From Rosellinia necatrix (Eukaryota; Ascomycota; Sordariomycetes; Xylariales; Xylariaceae), in the NCBI GenBank assembly GCA_021209875.1, contig JAGYVD010000010.1:682001-746000 (forward strand): a stretch of 64,000 nt of DNA. The letters run 5' to 3'. The notes under the pieces are model-generated. The model searched no databases and was not told the DNA's origin. It saw only the letters and a list, made by a program, of their open reading frames with translations. How positions within the stretch are numbered: position 1 is the stretch's first letter; each line of letters begins with the position of its first letter. This document shows positions 1 through 10,576 of this stretch, piece after piece. The position numbers and the translations under genes are program-made.

Positions 1-1156
1 TGCGCTCATTCAGCGCGCGTAGCACGAAGACATCCCACTGTTCTAAAAGGGCGCGGTGTGTCCGAGTCACATCAGCAGCCCCCGCGTAACACATTATTTA
101 GCGAATGTTCAGGATATAATTATTTTTATCTTCCGGGGATGTGTGCCCAAGAAGGCACAAGAGAAGCAAGGGGCCGGTCTGGCTGGACTTAGTCTAGCCA
201 CAACTTTACTTACCTATGTCGGGCTAAGAATGAACATTTAGTTATCTTCTCGCTCGATATAGCCAAGTTGTTTTGAGTGTATCAGAGAGATTTTGTCATT
301 AATCTAGTTGTTGCGAATCACTTTTATCGGCAACGATATTTCCGGGTCTTGGGTCGGGGGACTCAGGATGTGGAAGGCTTTTTCTGCGCATACGCTACTT
401 GCTATGTCAAACATTCTGTCAGGTGCATCTATGCACTGCTAACTACTGCCCGACCCCTAGAGTGGTTGTATTGTTAAAATTGAGTGTATATAAGGACCTT
501 CAAGACCCTCTTGGGGCTTGAATAGTTTAGGAATTGCTTGTTTACGCTATTGAGCCCTAAATACAACACTTTTACCCACCTACTACCCAGACAAGCCTAT
601 CCATTCACTCCGTGATACCCCTGTTTGACAGATTCATCTAGCGAACTTGACTAGAATTTATAGGATTAGCATCTAGTATTATATATTAGGAGGCCTCGGA
701 TTCGCATGGAGGAAATGATGGGACAGAACCCGAGATGGTAGTCATGTAGTATAGGTATGGCAAAACACCGCTCTAGCCCACGACGATTCAGGGTAGAACA
801 TTATCGGGTTGAGCACTGAATCATCTATAGACACTTGCATGCTCATAGTTGAAGCCCTGCCGTGCGAAACTCTTTCAGGCACGAATTTCACACTGTCATC
901 AATTCACACTAGACCATCAGCTAGCAACTTGACCTTTGCCCCCTTAGATCTAGTCCTAATGTCCTTACCCGCAAAGGGTTCTGATCCCTGAAAGCCGATG
1001 TTCATAGATACTTTGATTGCTCAACGACTAAGAATGGAACTACACTACAGAATAATTGCTTCCTTGTTCAACCCTAGTTCCCTGACAGTCTTCATCACCC
1101 CGCCCTTCTTACGAAGCTTTGGGCACAAACAAGATATCAACTTTCTTTCGAGGGCC
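1..1156. other. Gene-poor left edge
   Basis: No coding region that I can support. Short open frames exist on both strands but show no family resemblance and no splice structure. Probably intergenic DNA plus the upstream region of the following hydrolase gene. Confidence 0.6.
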
Positions 1157-2056
1157 ATGCCGTTGGAATCCGACATTGCCGTGCTGATCTGTCACGGCAG
1201 CTACCATACCCCGGCTCCTTATATGCCATTGATCGAATCGCTGAAGGCTTCAGGTATCGCTGCCTACTGCCCTCAGCTACCCACCTCCGATCTAACCAAA
1301 CTCAACGTCGGGGACCCCAATAACCCTGACTTTGCGCGGCAGGCGCCTGAGGGAGGGTACCCCCAGGGTACTGAAGATGCCGAAGTCGTCAACGGAGTCT
1401 TGCACCAACTGGTGGTAGACCAGGGGAAACGAGTGTTAGTGGTTGGTCACTCGTCCGGCGGTTGGGTCGCCACGGAAGTAGCAAAACCAGAGCTACAAGC
1501 CAAGGCACGGAAGGATAAAGGCCTCACGGGAGGTGTCATCGGTCTCTTTTATATCGGCGCACTCATCGTTCCTGTCGGAGAATCGATCACCAGTTTCTTT
1601 CAGCCAAAAGACGGGTCGTTTGTGACTCCGCCCTTCATAAAATTCCACGTCAGTATAAATTAATCATCTTAATCTCTCGTCGCTTCGCGACTAACTCTAG
1701 ATTCTCAGAGACACGGTAATGCTGGTCTTGCTTGCCCAGTTAATGCCGAGAAATTCTTCTTCAATGACCTCGAGCCGGATGTGGCACGTAAATGGGCTGC
1801 CACGCTTACTGCCTCTCCTGTATTGGCTACGAAGCTGTCCAACGACGCCTATAGCGCCTTGCCATGTGCATACCTCATACTAGAAGATGACTTAACGTTG
1901 CCCAAGGACTACCAAGAAGGCATAGTAGCGCTCCAGGCCCAAAAGACAGGGCCGTTTTCTCTGTATCGTTGCTCAGCCGGCCATTCACCTCAATTGAGCT
2001 GGACGCATGGAACCGCGGAGGTGATACAGAATTTCATCAAAAAGATCGAAAATTAA
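1157..2056 (+). CDS. Alpha/beta-hydrolase fold protein
   Basis: Two coding exons, 1157-1648 and 1709-2056, flank a 60-nt GT–AG intron (GTCAGT donor, CTAAC branch, CTCAG acceptor); the product is 279 aa. The start chosen is the ATG at 1157, immediately before a beta-strand segment VLICHGSYHTP (oxyanion-hole HG). The nucleophile elbow GHSSGG is at residues 97-102 (Ser99), an acidic LEDD lies near residue 211, and the likely catalytic His is His256 in SAGHSP. This is the layout of the small cytosolic AB-hydrolase family common in fungi, which act on esters or amides. The natural substrate cannot be read from sequence. There is no signal peptide from this start. An upstream in-frame ATG at 998 would add 53 unrelated residues and is less likely. 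It is convergent with the carboxylesterase gene. Confidence 0.85.
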
Positions 2057-2468
2057 AATCCACATCATACATGTTTTACTCATTGCAGATTACAGACCTA
2101 ATACCTCACTAGCCTCAGTAGACCATACTAGCTAGTAAAGTCAATGCTAACCGGCATCTGTTCTGTAATAGGCTTAGATATATTTATTTTAGCCAAACAT
2201 AAAGTCGTTTTAGCCAAGTCAGAAAACCTCTAGCTAACCAACTATTTTTTTTCTTGGCAACAAGAAACCATGATGTTGAATCGGCTCCTTGAACTATCAA
2301 CTGTCATTTGTCATTTCTGCAATGCTTATATGAGACAGCAGCTTAGTTGATGCTGATACAAGTGCGCTATGCTCGCCCAATCCCGCTTACCTCTGGCCAC
2401 CAGCACACTGGTAACCAGAGCGCCTACAGTTCTCCAAATTGACCAGGTCCCCGTACCTCGTCGCCTGG

Positions 2469-4318
2469 CTAAGAAACGATCTCGCTCGCCAGAGTAGTCC
2501 AGAACTTACAGATACTCTCAGTATTCTGGTCATCGGCATCCAGGAAGAAGTCGTCACTGAATAATCGATATTGCACAGTGAGCACATTTGTAAGGGCATC
2601 CCCCGATCCATCCGCAACGGGCCAATCCAGCGGCGCAATTCCGTCTGGCTGCGGAAGGCTATTTGGGTCGCCTCCAGAGAGCGCAAACGACGCAAAATAG
2701 GTCTGATACGCCTTCATGATCTTTGTTTCTACTAAGAAGTAGGCGTAAATAATGGCTAGGAATTCGCCTACTAAGTTCTCGAGCAGATTCTTGACCTCAT
2801 CGAAAGAGTTGCTGAAGAGGGCGATGAGATCGCTCGCGTGGTAGCTGAGGTAGGGGATCGGAAAGCCGTATCTCATCAGATAAGTCACCTCGGGGTAGGC
2901 ATAGAAGAGATCCCGAGTATTGCACGTGAATACGAAATCACGAACGACTGTTGCAATACAGGCTCTGAAGTCGCCGCCGAACCTGCCCTCGCAGTCGTAC
3001 TGCTTGATGATCTTGTCTCGCTGGGTCGCCAACTTGGATCCGGGCAGAGCTACAGCCAGAAAAGCGGCGAACGAGTCGCTAGTTGTGACGTATTCCGGAA
3101 AAAAACCGTTTGACTCGTTCAGACAGTGCGAAACGATGGCGGAATCGATACCCTTCCAATATTTACCTACACAGAACCATGAGCATAAGAACACAACGCA
3201 CATCAAGGGCACGGCATACCATTAGCAAAGGACAGAGTAGGTATAGTGGTAACCCACTTGCCGTCCACCGACGGGCCGACTGGGAACAAACCAGTCTGTT
3301 TCACTGTGGCAAAGAGATTCTGGTTGGCAGCGACCAGGTTCCCCGATGCCCTCAAGCAGTCAATATCAAAAGAGTCACCACAGCCCGCGAGCCGCGAGAA
3401 GTTCCGGTACACCTGATCTAACGTCCCGTTGGGTGTGTTGTCCCAGGCCCATTCGAAAGCCGGGCTCTGCAGGGCGAACGTCTTGAAGTTCGGATCCTTA
3501 GAACCGTCCTCGCGAATCAGGTGGTGCAAGATGGAGCTTGCGCCTGCTGATTCGCCCCAGGCGCTGACCTTGCTGCTGTCGCCGTGAACCAGACCAATGT
3601 ATTTCTGCACCCACTCAAAGAGGAGGGCTTGGTCGTGTAGTCCGGCATTAGGTGTTGCTTCCTTTTGCATATAGTCCCCGGCCAGCCATCCGAAGGCACC
3701 CAGGCGGTAGTTCCCGGCGACGAAGATGGTTTGGTAGTCGGTCTCTCGCAGCATCGACTGTCCGGTACCCAGAGGCCCTCCAGACTGCTTGCTCCCGAAA
3801 GCAAAGGCACCCCCGTACACCCAGACCACAACGGGCATGGGTTTCACTTCGCTCTCCTGAAAGGCAGATTTTGGGACATAGATATCGAGAAACAGGCAGT
3901 CTTCGCTCTCTTCGACATCTGAGCTTTCCTCCGGATTCCCGATGGCGATTCCCCTGCCGGGTGGTGTTGCCATATCCGTAGTATTGACCTGGATGCAATT
4001 CCTGCCATCACTAACAGGTTGGACCGAAGAGTTAGTCCACGCAGGGAAGGACGGTGGGCTGAATCGTGGAGGGTTAGCACCGAAACGAACGTTTTCGAAT
4101 AGGTAGATCTGTCGTTTTATTAATACGCTAGGCCTCCAAATGTAAATGGGAGTGGTGATTACATTCGGGTCTGCGGCAAACTCTTGAGCTTGGTAGGTTC
4201 CCCACGGTAATGGTAGCGTCGGCAGGCTCGCCTGAGCGCTCAGATTCCCACCCAAGACAAGGAATGGTGTGTTGGCAAAGGCCAGTAAGAGACGTGAAAT
4301 AAGAGTCTTGGAAATCAT
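2469..4318 (-). CDS. Secreted type-B carboxylesterase/lipase
   Basis: Exon 1 is 4318-3220 and exon 2 is 3166-2469, with a 53-nt intron (GTATGC donor, TGTAG acceptor) that restores LSFANGKYWKGIDS; the product is 598 aa, normal for the family. A hydrophobic N-terminal stretch ending near residue 30 suggests secretion. Family landmarks are EDCLFLDIYVP (the conserved Cys-loop region), VWVYGGAFAFGS (oxyanion hole), the catalytic serine Ser257 in GESAGAS, and a C-terminal YHASDL giving the likely catalytic His. These enzymes hydrolyse carboxylic esters outside the cell; the group includes lipases, cholinesterase-like and mycotoxin-detoxifying esterases, and the substrate cannot be assigned here. 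The gene stands alone with about 3 kb of gene-free DNA upstream, and its 3' end faces the alpha/beta-hydrolase gene. Confidence 0.9.
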
Positions 4319-7199
4319 GATGCTGCCGACTGTTCGACGGTCCGTATTGGAGATGATGATCGAAGCTCGGGGTGTGAGAAGGACTCTTTAAACCCTCTTT
4401 TCCTCCCTTTACACAATTGCAGCGGGCATATGCTATGTATAACAAGAGCCCTGATAAAGAGACTTAGAGATTGGATTTCAATATTGCAAATAATCTACTA
4501 AATTTGCTGAGGTGTGTATGGCCCATTTAGAAGCCTCCCCAGTCTTCGAGTTGATCCTAGGGCTATATATACAACTTGACCCGGTTTACTAACGTTCGAT
4601 AGCCGCAAGTATATATGGCATGAGGGAGGGACAAATAGCCTCCCCGAGATATTTGAACATTACTAAGACCTTCATTCCACATACAACACTGTAGTCCGGT
4701 TCTCCCTAACCAATTAGAGGGAGTTGTAGGACGATCTTCCCGTCACGGATCGAAATACGACGTTCATAAGACTAATCTATCATACGATGAAAGCATAGGC
4801 GAAGTGGCGCGTATTATCATATATGATGAAAAGTGTCGTTTAGCTGTGTATGTGGGTGTACGCATGAATATCTTTCTTTATGGTATGTAGAAAGTGAACT
4901 CGTGACGTGTGGTGATGTCCGATCTGTGAAATGAGCCGTATGACACCATTTTTATTTTTTATTTTTCTCATTTAATTTTTTATTTTTCTCATTTAATTTT
5001 TTATTTTTTTTAATTCGGTAAGTACTACAATTATGCGTGTGGCTTCAGCTAATAAGGATCGAGGAGGTATAACCGCACATGAACGTTAGAGTACATAATT
5101 GTTGTAATCATGACATTAAGAGAGCCGTAGAATGCGATCATGAGGGACAATCACCATTACCACGATTTAAAACCTCAAATCAAACCGAGGCCATGCATTC
5201 ATTGCTGGGACTTATTATTACCATTGTCATGACCGGTTCCCTCCGCCCTCTTATTCAGTCGGTAGAAACACTGCACCTCTGGGGAGAGTGGTATGCCATA
5301 AAATGCAACATAATGCCATAATACCTAGAGCAGGAATTCGTAATACGTGGGACTGCACGCACAGGGATGAAGTGGTTCAGCCGGAACTGCTAGGATTCGC
5401 CCCTCCTCCCCCTCTCCACACACAACGCATGGGGTGGGCACCTGAGCCGCCGGGACGCCGGAGTCCCCCCCTCCCCCCCTGGATCGGCAGACCGCCCGTT
5501 TGGGCACACTCGGGCATTCGCGTAGCCCGTCGGCGCTGTCGTGGTACCACGCCGCACGATACAAAGGCAAGTAGGGAGTTTACACTGCAAGCTACGGCAA
5601 AATGCGAAGTGGTGTCAGCTCGGTTATTCCTACTGCTATACGGTATGCTGCCATGCCGGCGCATATGTGTATGTGTATATGCAGAAGAAACACTAATTCA
5701 TACCTACACCTGTCACCGGCGAAGCCTAAGTGGCCCACGCTAAACGCCTGCTGTCGGTTTTCTCTGTGCATACTGCATTCCTACCTAGAGTTGATAATAC
5801 TACTACTAATACTAATAGGCAAACCAATTGCGAAAACTATCGGGCACCCAACCCAACCTTACAATGTGTATACGGCTCACCCATCCTGCGGAATCAGATA
5901 TCAATATACGTGGGGTTGCAGAGAACTCAGCCATCGAGTTACATGGCTGTTAATCAAGACCACATATTGGCTTATGGACCCTGAAAGCGAATATCAAATA
6001 TAGGTCAACCTACCTATACAATATGCATATATATTCCTTCGGAATCGATCCCATCTCGCTTAAACGGCCACTCTCTTTCATGAAGATGAGACACCAACAG
6101 AGTCTTATCGCGTTTTGGCCCGCATTGATGGCCCTATAGGTAGACTAAGCCTTCAGCACTTGTCTTAGCCAAGTAGACTGGCACCTTCGGCCTCTTTAGA
6201 GATACCAGCTGAAAAAGATGCCATACTAAGCCAACTAAAAAGTACCAATCCATACATGAGCCTTGGGACTGAGACCCCCAGGCACAGGTTGCCTTAGTAC
6301 GGGCCTCCAGGGGAGCTCTACCCTACCTTAGAGTTAGTATTGGTCCAGACTCTTCTGTCCTTTCCTGCGGGAAAGACGCCATCCCATCATAATGCTTGCT
6401 GGTAGCTGCAAGAGGAACCGAACCATAGCCTAGTGAGAAGCTTATTAGTACACCTAAATGCTACAATGCCTGTATAGTCATTTCAACTAGGGTCCTTGAT
6501 TCGTAGCCTATTCCACCAGTTTCTGTATTGTATTCGACACATAGAATTCCAAATACTCATTGTTCATGCTTTCCTTCAAGGGGTATTTACTATATTTCCA
6601 AGCATCCATGGACAGGATACTTGGCTCTTGTACACCTCGAGATTGTGACCAAGCGGGCTTAATTTGGGCGTGCCCGGCAGGTATTTCAGATGCGTCTCCT
6701 TTACTTTGGCCTCAATTGTATTTGGCAGGACAAAGAATATCCTTAATTTTCATACATGATGAGGTTACAAACGAGCAGCTCTTCATTTGTTACTTGCGTC
6801 AACCCAGTCAAGGCCATTAACCGAGTGAGAAATTCGATTTAAACCAAACCATGCTTCAGCATTAGAATGCAACACATAGGCAGGGTACACGACATCACAG
6901 TTGAAAGAAAATCTGGCTCGCTAGTCGTACTCTTTACAAGATAATTACTCATAGATATATGTCTACCCTTGTCAGTGGTTACAATTCATACGGGTGGGAA
7001 ACTTGGCTGATATGAACACTCATCCTATATCAAACTGAACAAGTCTAGACACGAAGCTACGGTGTACAAGCTGAGAAGAACTCGGCGCCCTCACGGGTAA
7101 CACTAATGGCGGATACCGACTTCACAGTCATCATCAGAATATGGCCCTGGCATAAATCCGTGTTCTCGGAAAATATGATTTTATGGGACGCACTACGAA
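4319..7199. other. Long intergenic region
   Basis: No supported gene. It holds the upstream DNA of the carboxylesterase, an AT-rich tandem repeat near 4960, and a GC-rich patch at about 5390-5560 that produces open frames on both strands without recognisable protein character. Confidence 0.55.
4960..5012. repeat. AT-rich 21-bp tandem repeat
   Basis: Two near-perfect 21-bp copies (starts at 4960 and 4981, unit TATTTTTCTCATTTAATTTT plus one T) are followed by a degenerate T-rich third copy. Confidence 0.8.
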
Positions 7200-7207
7200 T
7201 ATAAAAA
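7200..7207 (+). promoter_or_regulatory. TATA box of the HsbA-like gene
   Basis: TATAAAAA lies 130 nt before the ATG at 7338, in front of a C/A-rich stretch with CAACA-type sequence typical of fungal transcription starts. A strong TATA box fits a highly inducible secreted-protein gene; this is inference from position and consensus only. Confidence 0.5.
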
Positions 7208-7337
7208 CCTAAAGAGCCCCTCGAACAACATGCTTCATTTTGTCCTCACCACCATCAACAGTTCCCAAAGCCCTAACAGTATCTCCCAGATCTTCACCCA
7301 TTCTTGACCCCCTAGTCAACCATCGCCACTACCAAAA

Positions 7338-8104
7338 ATGCATTTCTCCAAGATCTTCGCTGGTATTGCCATGGCATCCACTGCCATGGCCGCCCTCACC
7401 CCTCAGCAGATTGCTGATGGTATCAGATTGATTACCCAAAAGTCCCAGGCACTCCAAGCTCCCGCTCAGAGCATTACCCTGCTCAACGGCCCCCTAATTG
7501 TCATTGGCCAGGGCCCATTCCCTCAGATCATCGCTGGGTTTACCGATATCGTGAGCACTGCCAACACGCTCATTGCCCAGCTGCCCGGAACCGCCCCGAT
7601 CACGAAGAGAGACGAGAAAGAGCACCCCAGGGACTTGATCGCCCGTGGGCCTGATGCCCAGCTGATTCGCGGTGCTTTCCTTCAAGTAAGCGTTTGCTTT
7701 ATGCTACTCCCTGTCTATCTCGCTCCCGTCTCGTGTCTCTCGACCCTCTCCGCCGTCTCCTTTCCCTATATTTTACCATATTACTAATAAGTTTGCCAAT
7801 ATCTAGTTCGTTTCCGTCCACCAGGCCTTGTTGAACATCCTCATCGGCAAAGCTGGCCTCTTCTCGTTGGTCCCTTTCATCGGCCAGCCCGTCGCCGCTA
7901 TCCTCCGAGGCGTCGAAAGCGTTGTTGACGTGAGTGGTTATTGAGATTCTGGACTGGAAGCAGATACACTGACGTGAATTCCAGTCTATTGCCGTCAGTC
8001 TCATCGGCCTTATCCAGGACCCCACTGCCGACATCACCCCTGAAGCCAACTCTCTTGACAACACCCTCCTGCTGGCCATCGATGCATACGACGGCCTGTC
8101 TTAA
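7338..8104 (+). CDS. HsbA-like cell-wall galactomannoprotein
   Basis: Exons 7338-7685, 7807-7929 and 7985-8104 give 196 aa; introns are 121 nt (GTAAGC…ATCTAG) and 55 nt (GTGAGT…TTCCAG), both in phase 0. A clear signal peptide (MHFSKIFAGIAMASTAMAA) is followed by helical, Cys-free sequence with the pattern of the hydrophobic-surface-binding protein A / Mp1-type antigenic galactomannoprotein family, about 180-200 aa long. Family members are secreted or wall-bound, bind hydrophobic surfaces or lipids and may help recruit extracellular hydrolases. A dibasic TKRDEK at about residues 94-99 interrupts the domain and could be a processing site. The assignment rests on overall pattern, not on a catalytic motif. 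Confidence 0.75.
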
Positions 8105-9315
8105 GTGTCTAAGCACGAACACATCACCGATCCACCCCATCTGTCCCGTTTCCCCAGAAGACAGCATGAGGGTGGTGCCAAGCCGCAAGACCTAAGGGCA
8201 GAGATTTTGAATTCTCTGTATTTATTTTGATACAGGTGTTCATGTGGGAGAGTTGACAGCTGAGAGGGGGCGAGTAGGCAGTTTTATATGGGAAAAAACG
8301 CGGTGGCTATTCGGTCGCTACTAGATAATTACCTAAGTAGTCAGTGGGTCTAATTAGCAGTTATGATTCACGCAGGAGACATGAGGTATATCTATCAACT
8401 CTTTTCGTCCCGCGATAAAATGTATGGTTCCTTGGTATGCCATCTCATACGTGACCACCGAAGAGATGTTAATAATATTAGTAAAAGTTGGTCCATGTGG
8501 CTTTACATGATTGTGTATACACAACCCCAAACACACTTCGCAACTCAGTTTACAATCAATTAACTGAGGAGTTCATTGCCTATAATAAAGTTGTTAGGAT
8601 TAGCCAGCTTGGATTAGTTTAGTTAGATTAACTAGTTCGGACTCGCTTGTCTAGAGGAATTAGCCCGATTAGTTAGACTAGCTAGTTGAATTAGCTGTAT
8701 TTAATTGGGCTGGTTAATTTAGTTACAGTTATTTGATTGGTTTTATGAACAGCGACAGAAAATCATTCGTGTTGACAAATTTAAATACAGCTTCTGGAGA
8801 TGCTTTGCTCATGCAATCGCTAACGTGCAACAGTTGGGATAAGTAGGTTTCTAGAACAACACTCCGTTTGAATTGATCACTTGCTTCTTGACAACCTTTC
8901 CTTTTGTTGTCCTGTTTTCACTATCTCACCATCTCACTGTATGAAGACACCAAAGTTTCGTTTCGTCAAAACTGCGAAATGCAGCGATCGAACCCAAAAG
9001 TTTCGTAGGCATTTTCTTATTGTCTCTTGCCGCATAAGCACACAAGCAACTTTCAATGGCTACTACGCGGTCAACATCCATGTACAGTACATACAGGAAG
9101 CCATGTCGGAAGTGTACCGTGATATGGAAGGTCTTTCATTCCCAAAAGTTACTTCTCTAGTGAATTTTTCTTCCGTATAATCAACCAAATTTAAGTACAA
9201 CTTACATAATCGAGCATACAGACCACTCCTGAGCTAAGGTTACTTTTCTTCGCTCTCCCAACCTTTTCATAGGAAGTTAGTAGGGAAAAGAAACAACGAA
9301 TCCCCTAACCATGGA
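8105..9315. other. Intergenic, degenerate TTAG-rich repeats
   Basis: No supported gene. Around 8590-8730 the sequence is made of imperfect TTAGTTAGATTAACTAGTT-like units in both orientations, which looks like a decayed simple repeat. Confidence 0.5.
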
Positions 9316-9770
9316 ATGATCTTTAAACTCGAAGCTGCATTTCAATTCGTCGAAGAGCACTTCAAACGAGATTTTGCCCAATCGAAGGATCTCCCTGACC
9401 GTTATATAGTATTTAGGGTAATTTGGACCCTTTTCCCTCTCAACAGTCTCATCTATAGCACAGGTAAACTCGGGCAAGGAAAAATATGCTGTGTGAGATC
9501 CTCTGGCTATGAGGCGAATCGGAATCGTACTATTTCCTACAGTCTAGTCATTGACGACATCGACACGAACAGCCAGGAGTTCGGCTATGTTGCAACAAAA
9601 AAACACCCCGTTCTTTCATTTTTCCCTTTTATCCACCACCGTCATTATGAAGATGTGATAAATCAATTTATTATTAGAGGAGACAAGATTCTATGCCTCA
9701 AGGGGCGCCATCTGCAAGAATACACTGGTCATGCTTTGGACGAGAGAGGTTAAAAGTTGAATGTGAGTCA
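9316..9770 (+). pseudogene. Relic of a DUF7025-containing AAA-ATPase
   Basis: An open stretch of about 145 codons resembles the DUF7025 region found N-terminal to the AAA domain in a large fungal ATPase family. Seen patterns are IWTLFPLNSLIYST (the family's LWALFxPxxLVYT-like strand), an acidic IDDIDTNSQEFGYV strand, FFPFIHHRHYEDV (the family's FPLxYHP-like segment), and RGDKILCLKGRHLQEYTG (the family's RGrkf-H-eY-G helix). It ends at a TAA at about 9751, while a +1 shift would continue as RLKVECESS, which again resembles the next family segment. No Walker A or Walker B box follows before the HET gene. I read it as a truncated, frameshifted remnant; a short real gene cannot be excluded. Confidence 0.45.
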
Positions 9771-10576
9771 TCATATACAATCCCAATGATCCGGGCGCGC
9801 TGCATCACTATTATTCATGATGGTTTCATTCCACTGACCAAACTACTTCAAAGTCACACGGCCGTGTCATCGTTGATCCTGGTACACTGCACCATTCGGC
9901 TAGTTGCAGGGTTCGCAAAGATTTCATCGAGCAAGACAAGTGAGGTTAGTGAGGCCTCGCTGATACAAGACATAATGTGTCTTGAATATAGTCAGTTCCA
10001 AGCCCTTATCTCAAGGCGTTTTTATACTCTACTCCATTTGCAGGTGTCTGCTAACTTGTGTCGGTAACTTTTACTCTTGCTGAGCACAGCTCGGGCACCG
10101 TATCGAATTACTACTAAAGGCTATAGTGTGCCAACCAAGCATTGTCATTCTTACTGCTATGTAGACTTGTATACGAAACGGTATTGGTCTGGCGTATTGG
10201 GCAGACTCTGATCTCAATCGCAAGTGTTAGGATTTGTATCAGCTAATAATCCTATGCTGACTCACCATGGCGGTACCATTGCTAGGACTCGTTGTTATGA
10301 AGCGAACCAATTACAAACGCAAGGGTAGCAGGAAAGGTGTGCTGTGCCTCTATCTCCCAGTCCGAAAGAACTGGTATATTGACTGGTGGCTAGCTGAAGC
10401 CCGCAATTAATGTTGATTTTAGGCATCAACGTTGCAACCAATGCCACCTCACGAAGCATCAAACCAAGTATGTTTGCATGTGGGAAATATAGTTTTTCTT
10501 GACATCGCCGTTCTTCTCGGCGGATATTGATTCTCAACAGCCCTTCGTCCATCTATCGGGTCTTTCCCCTGCTTGA
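9771..10576. other. Intergenic upstream of the HET gene
   Basis: No supported gene. The open frame covering 9693-10067 on the + strand continues the relic for a few codons and then loses any family resemblance. Confidence 0.5.

Noticed and set aside
5288..5743. 151-aa open frame in a GC-rich patch, with antisense frames
   Set aside because: Both strands are open because of composition; Pro/Arg-rich with no family resemblance.
8881..9180. 99-aa + strand frame before the DUF7025 relic
   Set aside because: No similarity to the preceding part of that family and no splice link found.
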